DNA of 7,278 nt. Origin: Bifidobacteriaceae bacterium. Its GTDB lineage: Bacteria > Actinomycetota > Actinomycetes > Actinomycetales > WQXJ01. Positions 1-6,413 of the stretch are shown piece after piece. The translations under genes and the position numbers were made by a program. The notes under the pieces are model-generated. The model was not told where the DNA came from. It was given only the letters and a program-made list of their open reading frames with translations, and did no database searches. The stretch is taken from NCBI GenBank assembly GCA_031255075.1, contig JAIRTF010000318.1, positions 1-7,278 on the forward strand, given 5' to 3'. Numbering within the stretch: the first letter of the stretch is position 1; each line of letters starts with the position of its first letter.

Positions 1-3
1 TAA

Positions 4-9
4 CCTCCT
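4..9 (-). promoter_or_regulatory. Shine-Dalgarno of a leftward gene starting just outside the window
   Basis: The plus strand reads CCTCCT, so the minus strand reads AGGAGG followed by TTA up to the window edge. This is a near-perfect anti-16S match. With normal spacing the start codon would lie a few bases beyond position 1, so a leftward gene probably begins there, making the region up to the first rightward gene a divergent intergenic region. The motif is seen directly; the gene itself is outside the window and is inferred. Confidence 0.55.
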
Positions 10-33
10 GGATGGGGCGTACGGGGTATGCCC

Positions 34-43
34 GTTGATCAAC
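34..43. promoter_or_regulatory. Perfect 10-bp palindrome, candidate operator
   Basis: GTTGATCAAC is its own reverse complement. It lies between the leftward ribosome binding site at 4-9 and the rightward operon, a usual place for a dimeric regulator to bind. It does not extend beyond 10 bp. A short inverted repeat, CGGG (22-25) and CCCG (31-34), sits directly beside it. A function as an operator is inference; a 10-bp palindrome can arise by chance. Confidence 0.25.
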
Positions 44-91
44 ACGCAGCGCCACAAGCTTAGTGGCTTGACGGCGGCTTCGACTCCAAAG

Positions 92-119
92 AGTGTAACT
101 AGTTTCCGCGCCCGGACAA
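92..119 (-). promoter_or_regulatory. Possible leftward sigma-70-type promoter
   Basis: On the minus strand, TTGTCC (119-114) and TACACT (97-92) are separated by 16 bases, each matching the -35 and -10 consensus at four of six positions. It would give a leader of roughly 80 nt before the ribosome binding site at 4-9. Actinobacterial promoters are poorly predicted by eye, so this is only a candidate. Confidence 0.2.
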
Positions 120-178
120 ACGTGCGACGGACCAGGTGTCTGCGGGGCGAGCCGTTATGGTAGGAGGCTGTACTAGTT
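94..178. repeat. Two copies of a TGTA(A)CTAGTT element
   Basis: TGTAACTAGTT lies at 94-104 and TGTACTAGTT at 169-178, 75 bp apart start to start, both upstream of the first rightward gene. The first contains the 8-bp palindrome AACTAGTT (97-104), the second its 6-bp core ACTAGT (172-177). CTAG is usually scarce in bacterial DNA, and the elements are AT-rich in a GC-rich setting, so two copies so close together stand out. They may be binding sites for a regulator of the divergent region; this is inference. Confidence 0.3.
156..161 (+). promoter_or_regulatory. Possible -10 element of the rightward operon
   Basis: TATGGT matches the TATAAT consensus at four of six positions and would place the transcription start near position 168, leaving a short leader before the GAGGG ribosome binding site at 191-195. 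No convincing -35 element lies 16-18 bp upstream. An alternative is TTGACG at 68-73, a good -35 with no matching -10 at the right distance. Weak evidence. Confidence 0.15.
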
Positions 179-190
179 GGCACCCGAATC

Positions 191-195
191 GAGGG
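191..195 (+). promoter_or_regulatory. Ribosome binding site that decides the start of the first operon gene
   Basis: GAGGG ends 7 nt before a GTG at 203, the usual spacing, but touches the alternative in-frame ATG at 197. Spacing therefore favours GTG 203. A stronger motif, TAGGAGG at 161-167, is too far from either codon to serve them; it lies 9 nt before a TTG at 177 that opens a nine-codon frame ending at 206. Confidence 0.5.
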
Positions 196-202
196 AATGC
201 GA

Positions 203-2065
203 GTGACAAGACGCCTGCTGGCGATAGCAGCGATTGGGTTGGGCTTTGTGGTGATGGGTCTGGCCGTTGGATCAGCCACCGTGTGGCGGCCGGCGGACCA
301 CATCTCCGCCAGCCACCAGGTCGGTGGCGGCACCACCGCGCTGCTGGCGGATCCAGGTGTGATGGAAGCCCAGGCGGACTCGGTGACCATTACCATCGAA
401 GCGACAAAACCCGTGGTGGTAGCCGTGGGACGGGACAGTGACGTAGACGCCTGGGTGGGCGATTCGCCGGTTGAACACCTGACCGGGTTCATCAACCGGG
501 AGCGTTTCAAGGTTACGGAAGCCGGTAGCGGCGAACGGTTGGGCGCGGCCGCCGGCTCCGATCTGTGGGTGGTTTCGCGTCAGTTTGACCGCGGTGGGGA
601 GTTGCGTTGGGACCGGCGCGATCAGGGCCGCTGGATGTTGGTGGTAGCCCCGGCGGACGATGCCGAGGGCACCGGCTCCCTAGAGGGCGTCAGCTTAACC
701 ATGACCTGGCCGCAAGTCGTTACTACTCCATGGCTGGCCCCCGGATTGGTGTTGGGATTGGCCTTGGCCGGCGGGGGCGGCACCTACCTGGCAATGGCGT
801 TCATTCGCGGCCGCCGTGGCACTCTGGCCGCCATCCCCAAGGCCACCGCGGCCGAAGTGGCCAGCCCAGAGGTCTCCGCAGAGGACAAGCAGTTGGTGCC
901 GGCCGCCGCTGGAATGGCCGCCGTTGGCGCTCCTGGCGTCGGTGGGGCCACAGATCAACCAGAGACGTTCTCACCGGGTGGTGCAAGTCCAGTGGCCGGC
1001 CAGGGGCCGGCGGATGAAGCGGCCACCACGCCGCCGCTGACCGGAACCGGAGAACCAGAGGCGGTTGGCGAGCCCGACTTGGTTCCAGAGTTGCCGGCGC
1101 CGCGCAAACGGTCGCTATTCAGGCGCCGAGCCAAGGCCGTCTACGAAGTACCAATGGCGCCGCCGCCACCGGCCCCGGTGGTTGAACCGAAGCTGGACTT
1201 GGGTTTGGCCACACCCAACCGGAACTGGGAACGGTTGGCCGCTCCGCAGTTGCATTACCCGCAGGACGGGGACACCGGAGACATCCCATTGCCTGGCGCG
1301 GACCATTCAGACCAGGATGCCAGCCCGGCCGATCGCAAATTCTCTTTGGCGGATCGGATTCCGCCCGCAGCCACACCGGCCCGCCCGCTGGTCGATTCGG
1401 AAGCCGGCCCCTGGCCGGGTTCCAGCCTGGGAGCAGACGCCCAGAGGGAGCCGCGTTTCGGCCAGGCACCCGCTTGGACCTCAGATGCGGCAGCCGGCGC
1501 CTCTGGCTCAAGCGAGGCGACGCCAGCGGACAGCCCAGCCGGCGCAGACCGCGCAGACGCCGCAGGCAGCACACCGAGCCAGGAACTTACGAGCCCGGCG
1601 GCGCCGGCCGCACCAACTCCCAGTGGCACGGTCCTGGCGCCCAGCGGATCAGTGGCGCCCGCGGCACCGTGGACCGGCTCGGCGCCCAGCCCGGCCGGAG
1701 ACGCCCCTGTGCCGCTGCCGGCCCCGGCCGCGCCCGCCGCGCCAATCGTGCCCGCCGCGCCGGCCAGCCAACAACCAGGTACCAGGCCAATCACCGCGGC
1801 CGAAAAGATTGCCGCCCTGCGGGACGCCCGGTCCTCGATGGCTGATGAGGCCGCTGCGACCATCGCCGCCGCCCAGGCCGCCGCCGCCGGCGTCGGCTCG
1901 GCAGCCGGTCTGACCCGCCGCCAGATTCGGGAAGCCGAACGGGCCGCAGCCGAGGCCCTGCACGCCGGGGTCCGCCAGACCGGCGAAATCCCGCCCTGGG
2001 AGGAACTCCCACCCGCGCCCAAGCCGCAGGTTCAGATGCAAACCGGGGAAGGGGAGACCAAGTGA
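203..2065 (+). CDS. Two-pass membrane protein with Pro/Ala-rich cytoplasmic tail, function unknown
   Basis: A 620-residue protein from GTG 203 (622 if ATG 197 is used). After a short basic N-terminus, residues 5-27 form a hydrophobic segment (anchor or signal peptide). Residues about 28-176 are a soluble domain rich in beta-type sequence, probably extracytoplasmic. Residues 177-201 form a second membrane helix, followed by the basic stop-transfer stretch RGRR, which puts the rest in the cytoplasm. That tail of about 415 residues is low in order, rich in Ala, Pro and Gly, with a basic patch at 301-311 (RKRSLFRRRAK), an Ala-rich likely helical stretch near 530-590 and a charged LTRRQIREAER motif at 570-580. 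I recall similar two-helix proteins among uncharacterised actinobacterial proteins but cannot name the family. It overlaps the next gene by 4 nt, so the two are probably translationally coupled. No catalytic motif is visible. The reading frame is certain, the function is not. Confidence 0.88.
   Translation: MTRRLLAIAAIGLGFVVMGLAVGSATVWRPADHISASHQVGGGTTALLADPGVMEAQADSVTITIEATKPVVVAVGRDSDVDAWVGDSPVEHLTGFINRERFKVTEAGSGERLGAAAGSDLWVVSRQFDRGGELRWDRRDQGRWMLVVAPADDAEGTGSLEGVSLTMTWPQVVTTPWLAPGLVLGLALAGGGGTYLAMAFIRGRRGTLAAIPKATAAEVASPEVSAEDKQLVPAAAGMAAVGAPGVGGATDQPETFSPGGASPVAGQGPADEAATTPPLTGTGEPEAVGEPDLVPELPAPRKRSLFRRRAKAVYEVPMAPPPPAPVVEPKLDLGLATPNRNWERLAAPQLHYPQDGDTGDIPLPGADHSDQDASPADRKFSLADRIPPAATPARPLVDSEAGPWPGSSLGADAQREPRFGQAPAWTSDAAAGASGSSEATPADSPAGADRADAAGSTPSQELTSPAAPAAPTPSGTVLAPSGSVAPAAPWTGSAPSPAGDAPVPLPAPAAPAAPIVPAAPASQQPGTRPITAAEKIAALRDARSSMADEAAATIAAAQAAAAGVGSAAGLTRRQIREAERAAAEALHAGVRQTGEIPPWEELPPAPKPQVQMQTGEGETK
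1590..1790 (+). repeat. Low-complexity Pro/Ala-coding stretch in the membrane protein gene
   Basis: This part of the cytoplasmic tail is made almost only of Ala, Pro, Gly and Ser codons, with irregular AAP/PAAP units. The 12-mer GCCCGCCGCGCC occurs at 1732-1743 and again at 1750-1761, an 18-bp (six-codon) period that keeps the frame. It looks like a flexible linker prone to length change by slippage, not a mobile repeat. Confidence 0.6.
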
Positions 2066-3135
2066 TCGGCCGGGATAGATATTCACGTGCCCGCCAGGGC
2101 AGCGCCAAACGGGCCTGGATGGCCGCTATCTGTGCGGCATCGGCCGCCCTGGCGATGGCAGGGTGCGCCGGCAAGGTGCCGGAAGTCAAAGCCCCACCGG
2201 TCCCGGCCGAACCGCCGGTCATTTTGGAGGCTGCCCAAATCGACCGAATCTTGGGCTCTTTGGCGGACGATTTGGAAGCCGCCGCCGCCGAAATGAACGC
2301 CGAACCACTCGAAAACCGAGTCGGTGGTGCCGCTCTGACCATGGTGACCGCCCAATACGCCGCCAAAGCGGCCAACCCCGATGGCGAGATCTTCGAGTTG
2401 GGGTGGAAGTTTGCCGACGGCTGCATAGTGTCCCTGTCCCGGGAGTGGCCGCGCAGCTTTGTGGTGGTTGGTGAAAGCGCCGAAGCCGAAGCGCCGTTCA
2501 TCTACCAAATCCAGCAAGCCGACGCCCGCAGCCCCTACAAGCTGGTGGCCTGGGCCCGCATGTTGGGCGGCGCCGACGTACCACCAGCGGCCGCTCCCGG
2601 GGTGGGCAGCCCGCAAGTGGGCGTCAACTCTGATGACGGCCTGCGGCTATCCCCAGCCGCCGCCTTGGAGGCCTACGCCGCCGCCAAACAGAACCCCACC
2701 GCCGAACAGGCCACCTTGTTCGACACCGCCCACGCACCCGACCAGCCGGACCGTGACCCGGCCCGCGGCTATTGGAACGCGTTGGTGCAATCGTTGACCG
2801 CCGGGGTTTCGGCATTGGATGATCACAAACTGACCCAGAACGTCACAGCGGTTGAGGGGTCAGTCTTCGCGGTCGCCACAGCCGATGGCGGAGCCTTGGT
2901 GTTTGGCCAGGTGAAATCCACGATTGACCTGTCCTTCCGACCGCAGGAAGGGGCCAGCGTGCTGCTTTCCCCAAAGGGCTACACCGGGCTGGGCGCCACC
3001 ACTTTGACCGTTCAGCAGTCCGCCTACCTGGAGTACCTCCAGACTGTGGTGTTGGCGGTGCCACCAGCCGGTGGTGAAGGACCCGTCCGGGTGATAGCCG
3101 TGGCCGATGTGCCCGTGCTGGTGAGCGTGAAGTAA
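2062..3135 (+). CDS. Predicted lipoprotein, function unknown
   Basis: A 357-residue protein. The GTG start is set by GGGGAG at 2051-2056, 5 nt upstream, and by the GTGA overlap with the preceding stop codon. The N-terminus is a lipoprotein signal: basic residues up to R17, a hydrophobic stretch 18-33, and a lipobox LAMAGC with the acylated cysteine at C35. Met rather than Leu at -3 is less usual. The mature part, about 323 residues, starts with a Pro-rich tether (about 38-52) and is otherwise a soluble domain that should sit outside the membrane. Recognisable landmarks are WPRSFVVV at 129-136 and RSPYKLVAWARML at 156-168. These resemble a family of uncharacterised actinobacterial lipoproteins (possibly that labelled DUF8094, from memory and unverified). 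It should face the same compartment as the extracytoplasmic domain of the upstream membrane protein, and the coupled genes suggest a shared complex. No enzyme motif is visible. Confidence 0.87.
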   Translation: MIGRDRYSRARQGSAKRAWMAAICAASAALAMAGCAGKVPEVKAPPVPAEPPVILEAAQIDRILGSLADDLEAAAAEMNAEPLENRVGGAALTMVTAQYAAKAANPDGEIFELGWKFADGCIVSLSREWPRSFVVVGESAEAEAPFIYQIQQADARSPYKLVAWARMLGGADVPPAAAPGVGSPQVGVNSDDGLRLSPAAALEAYAAAKQNPTAEQATLFDTAHAPDQPDRDPARGYWNALVQSLTAGVSALDDHKLTQNVTAVEGSVFAVATADGGALVFGQVKSTIDLSFRPQEGASVLLSPKGYTGLGATTLTVQQSAYLEYLQTVVLAVPPAGGEGPVRVIAVADVPVLVSVK

Positions 3136-3161
3136 CAAACCGAAGTGATTGGGATGGTGAC

Positions 3162-4034
3162 ATGAGCGACCGGTTCGCTGATTCGAAAATGCCAGATTTG
3201 GCCAAACCCGCTGCCGGCGCCGCCGGAGCGGTGGTGGCCGTAGACGGCGAAGAGGCCTTCCGACAGTTGGTGGAACAGTCCAGCCGAGTGCCGGTGGTGC
3301 TCTACTTCTGGGCCAGTTGGTCTGAGGCCAGCCAAACCATGCTGGGGGTCGTCAGTCAAGCCGCCAACGAATCCGGCGGGCGCCTGCTGCTAGCCACCAT
3401 TGATGTGGGTGCCAACCAGGCCATTGCCGCCGCTTTGACCGTGCAGACGCTGCCCGCCGCGGTGGCGGTGGTTGGTGGCGAACCGGTTGAGTTGTTCCAG
3501 GGACCGTTGACGGCCGAACAGGTCCGGGCCCTATTTGACCAGCTACTCAAAGCTGCCGCCACCGTTGGCGTGACCGGCACGGTGACCGGCGCCGAACCAG
3601 AACCGCCGCCCTTGCCGCCGTTGCACCGGGCCGGTTATGACGCTCTCGAAGCCGGTGACCTGGCAGCCGCCAAAGCCGCCTTCAGCCAAGCCCTGGCCGA
3701 ATCGCCGGCTGACCGGGAAGCCAAGGCTGCCCTGGCCCAGGTGGAGTTGTTGGAACGGACCGACCAGGCCGGGCAGACGGATGTGGACGGTTTGCTGAAG
3801 GCCGCTGCGGCGCCGGGCGCCACTGTGGACCAGGTTTTGACCGCGGCCGATGCCGCCGTGGCCGCCGGCCGTAGCGCCGAAGGTTTTGCTGTGGTGCTGC
3901 AGGCGATGCGTGGCGCCAGCCCCGAAGCCAAAGATGAACTCCGGCTGCGGCTGCTGTCCCTGTTCGAGGTGGCCGGCGAAGCCGATCCAGCTGTCGGCGC
4001 GGCTCGCCGCCAACTCAGCGCGGTGCTGTTCTAA
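3162..4034 (+). CDS. Cysteine-free thioredoxin-fold/TPR protein, CnoX (YbbN)-like
   Basis: A 290-residue cytoplasmic protein with no signal sequence. ATG 3162 is preceded by GGGA 7 nt upstream and lies 26 nt after the lipoprotein stop. Residues about 27-130 match a thioredoxin fold: the central strand VVLYFWASW, the active-site position and the cis-proline loop QTLPA (P98). Where an active thioredoxin has WCGPC, this protein has WSEAS (53-57), and it contains no cysteine anywhere, so it cannot be a dithiol oxidoreductase. A Pro-rich linker (146-153) leads to a TPR-like helical pair at 155-188 (GDLAAAKAAFSQAL) and further helices to the end. This architecture and length match the CnoX/YbbN chaperone group, E. 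coli CnoX being about 284 residues. A holdase or scaffold role is inferred. As I recall, M. tuberculosis also has a thioredoxin-like gene (Rv1324) near glgB-glgE. Confidence 0.88.
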   Translation: MSDRFADSKMPDLAKPAAGAAGAVVAVDGEEAFRQLVEQSSRVPVVLYFWASWSEASQTMLGVVSQAANESGGRLLLATIDVGANQAIAAALTVQTLPAAVAVVGGEPVELFQGPLTAEQVRALFDQLLKAAATVGVTGTVTGAEPEPPPLPPLHRAGYDALEAGDLAAAKAAFSQALAESPADREAKAALAQVELLERTDQAGQTDVDGLLKAAAAPGATVDQVLTAADAAVAAGRSAEGFAVVLQAMRGASPEAKDELRLRLLSLFEVAGEADPAVGAARRQLSAVLF

Positions 4035-4082
4035 ACACTGCCCAGGCGCGCGGTAGAGCCGTGGGGCCAACCAACTGCGCGT

Positions 4083-4101
4083 GGGGCTTCCCGAAGCGCC
4101 C
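4083..4101. terminator. Candidate bidirectional terminator hairpin between convergent genes
   Basis: GGGGCTT (4083-4089) pairs with AAGC-G-CCC (4094-4101) around a CCCG loop, giving a 7-bp stem with one bulged G. It lies about midway between the stops of the thioredoxin-like gene (4034) and glgB (4152), where a terminator serving both strands is expected. There is no T-tract on either strand, so it is not a classical intrinsic terminator. A second small hairpin, CCCC-GTCC-GGGG (4107-4118), the palindrome CGCCGGCG (4126-4133) and the pair CGCG-TGGG (4078-4085) with CCCA..CGCG (4041-4050) add to the structure. Confidence 0.35.
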
Positions 4102-4151
4102 GTAGACCCCGTCCGGGGGATTGACCGCCGGCGCAGGCTTTCAGGGACGGT

Positions 4152-6338
4152 CTAGGAGCTGGCTGTGTCAGGTGTGAACCAGACCGCGCCCAACGGTGGC
4201 AGACGGACCGAGGCCGAATAGGACCGGCCATGCCATTCGAGTTGTTCGGCTTGGATGGCTCCCAAGTTGCACACTCCGGAACCGCCGTATTCGGTGGCGT
4301 CAGTGTTGAGGATTTCATTCCACCGGCCGCCGGCCGGCAACGCCAAGCGGTAGCCCTCATGGGGGACGCCGGCAAAGTTGACCACACAAACGACCTGTGA
4401 GCCGTCCTGACCACGGCGGATGTAACCCAGAACGTTGTGGTTGCCGTCATCGGCATCAATCCATTCGAAGGTGGCCGGGTTGGAATCCTGATCCCACAGC
4501 GCCGGATGAGCTTTGTAGATGGTGTTCAACTCCCGGACCAAGGAAGCCAAGCCCTGGTGGGTTGGCTGGTCCAACAGCCACCAGTCCAACGACCACTGTT
4601 CAGACCATTCCACGCCCTGACCGAATTCGTCACCCATGAACAGCAACTGCTTGCCTGGGTGGGACCACATATAGGCGTACAGGGCCCGCAGGTTGGCCAG
4701 CTTCTGCCAATCATCGCCCGGCATCTTGGCCATCAACGAGCCTTTGCCGTGAACCACCTCATCATGGGACAGCGGCAGGAGGTAGTTCTCAGAGAAGGCG
4801 TACACCAAGGAGAAGGTGATCTCACCGTGGTGATACTTGCGGTTGACCGGGTCTTCCCGCATGTAGCGCAACGTGTCATTCATCCAGCCCATGTTCCACT
4901 TGAAACCGAAGCCCAAACCGTTGTTGGAAGTGGGCGCGGTCACCCCCGGCCAGGCGGTCGATTCTTCGGCAATCATCACCACACCGGGGTAACGCTTGTA
5001 GGCGGTGGCAGTGGTTTCCTGCAGGAATGAGATGGCCTCCAGGTTCTCCCGGCCACCAAACTGGTTGGGGCTCCACTGGCCATCCTCACGCGAATAGTCC
5101 AGGTACAGCATGGATGCCACTGCGTCGACTCGCAGGCCGTCCACATGGAACTCCTCGAACCAATAGTTGGCGTTGGCCATCAAGAAGTTCCGCACTTCGA
5201 CCCGACCAAAGTTGAACACCAAGGTGCCCCAATCGGGGTGCTCACCGCGTTGCGGATCGGGATACTCATACAAGGCCGAACCATCGAACTTGGCCAAGGC
5301 GAAAGAGTCTTTGGGGAAGTGAGCCGGCACCCAGTCCAAGATCACACCAATGCCGGCCTGGTGGAGCTTGTCGACCAGCAACCGGAAATCATCTGGTGTG
5401 CCGTAGCGGGAGGTTGGCGCGTAATAGCCGGTCACCTGGTAGCCCCAAGATGGGGTGTACGGGTGCTCTGCCACCGGCATGAATTCGACGTGGGTGAAGC
5501 CCATGGCGGTGACATATTCGACCAGCTCGGTGGCCAACTCTTTGTAGCCCAAGCCTTCGTGCCAAGAGCCGATGTGCAGTTCGTAGATCGACATCGGCCC
5601 CAAATGCGGGTTGGCTTGTTTGCGGGTGTCGAGCCAAGCGGCATCGCCCCACTGGTAGTTCGATTCGGTCACCACCGAAGCGGTAGCCGGCGGCCGTTCA
5701 GCGGCCCGTGCCAACGGATCGGCCTTCTGGACCCAGGCACCGCCACGGGTCAACAGTTCGTACTTGTACTTGGTGCCGGCGCCAACATCCGGCACGAACA
5801 CTTCCCACACACCGGCCGCACCCAAAGACCGCATGGCCGTAGCCCCAGACGTCCAAGAGTTGAAATCGCCGATGACGCGCACCGCCTGGGCATCCGGCGC
5901 CCAGACCGCGAAAGAAGTGCCCGTAACCTCGCCGAAAACCGACGGATAGGTCCGCACCCGGGAGCCGAGCGCGCGCCACAACTCTTCATGGCGGCCTTCC
6001 CGGATCAGTTGCAGGTCCAGTTCACCGAGCGACGGCAGGAACCGGTACGGGTCGTCCACCAGGTTGGTGACATCACCGTAGGTGACTTCGACGCGGTAGT
6101 CGGGGACTTCGTCGCCATCGATCACCGCCACCCAGACGCCGTCCTGTTCGTGTTCGGCTGGGACCTTGCCGTCCGGGGTGACAATTGTGACTGCGTCCGC
6201 CAACGGCCGCAGGGTGCGGATGGTCACCGCGCCGTTGTAGACATGCGGGCCGAGCACCGCGTGCGGGTCGTAGTACATTCCATGGCCAACCGCCCACAGA
6301 ACGGAGGAGTCAACCGGGATTGGGGTGACGTCAGTCAT
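4152..6338 (-). CDS. glgB: 1,4-alpha-glucan (glycogen) branching enzyme GlgB
   Basis: This GH13-family enzyme cuts an alpha-1,4 chain and reattaches the fragment by an alpha-1,6 bond. The 728-residue product is full length for the long form, with an N1 domain (about 1-105), a CBM48 domain (about 115-215, VIGDFNSW), the catalytic barrel (about 245-600) and a C-terminal beta domain. All signature residues are present: D335 and H340 (DWVPAHF), R403 and nucleophile D405 (GLRVDAV), acid/base E458 (IAEES), and H525-D526 (LSHDE). These numbers equal those of E. coli GlgB, so there is no internal indel of note between D335 and D526. I chose ATG 6338 because AAAGGG (6352-6347) lies 8 nt upstream and family length fits; an in-frame GTG at 6371 would add 11 residues but has no ribosome binding site. 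It follows glgE by 75 nt on the same strand, probably in one transcript, and acts on the glucan GlgE makes. Confidence 0.97.
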   Translation of the reverse strand: MTDVTPIPVDSSVLWAVGHGMYYDPHAVLGPHVYNGAVTIRTLRPLADAVTIVTPDGKVPAEHEQDGVWVAVIDGDEVPDYRVEVTYGDVTNLVDDPYRFLPSLGELDLQLIREGRHEELWRALGSRVRTYPSVFGEVTGTSFAVWAPDAQAVRVIGDFNSWTSGATAMRSLGAAGVWEVFVPDVGAGTKYKYELLTRGGAWVQKADPLARAAERPPATASVVTESNYQWGDAAWLDTRKQANPHLGPMSIYELHIGSWHEGLGYKELATELVEYVTAMGFTHVEFMPVAEHPYTPSWGYQVTGYYAPTSRYGTPDDFRLLVDKLHQAGIGVILDWVPAHFPKDSFALAKFDGSALYEYPDPQRGEHPDWGTLVFNFGRVEVRNFLMANANYWFEEFHVDGLRVDAVASMLYLDYSREDGQWSPNQFGGRENLEAISFLQETTATAYKRYPGVVMIAEESTAWPGVTAPTSNNGLGFGFKWNMGWMNDTLRYMREDPVNRKYHHGEITFSLVYAFSENYLLPLSHDEVVHGKGSLMAKMPGDDWQKLANLRALYAYMWSHPGKQLLFMGDEFGQGVEWSEQWSLDWWLLDQPTHQGLASLVRELNTIYKAHPALWDQDSNPATFEWIDADDGNHNVLGYIRRGQDGSQVVCVVNFAGVPHEGYRLALPAGGRWNEILNTDATEYGGSGVCNLGAIQAEQLEWHGRSYSASVRLPPLGAVWFTPDTASS

Positions 6339-6346
6339 GGGGATAA

Positions 6347-6352
6347 CCCTTT
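6347..6352 (-). promoter_or_regulatory. glgB ribosome binding site
   Basis: The minus strand reads AAAGGG, 8 nt before ATG 6338. This decides the glgB start against the upstream GTG at 6371, which is preceded by CTACCTTTGG and has no purine-rich site. Confidence 0.6.
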
Positions 6353-6413
6353 CATGGATCGAACCTGTCACCCAAAGGTAGCGGGGCAGACGGCCAAATG
6401 TAGAGCCAGTCGG

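Noticed and set aside
136..441. 101-codon plus-strand frame from GTG 136 overlapping the start of the membrane protein gene
   Set aside because: No ribosome binding site at 136, no hydrophobic or domain pattern, and it overlaps the well supported membrane helix coding frame.
1700..1770. Possible CRISPR or tandem repeat array
   Set aside because: The repeated 12-mer is an in-frame Pro/Ala codon repeat without unique spacers or regular unit length.
1255..2022. 255-codon minus-strand frame and overlapping plus-strand frame 1065-1913 within the membrane protein gene
   Set aside because: Ala/Pro/Arg-rich shadows of the low-complexity GC-rich tail. The main frame is supported by its start, membrane segments and coupling to the lipoprotein gene.
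6339..6371. N-terminal extension of GlgB from GTG 6371
   Set aside because: No ribosome binding site upstream, while ATG 6338 has AAAGGG at 8 nt and gives residue numbers equal to E. coli GlgB.
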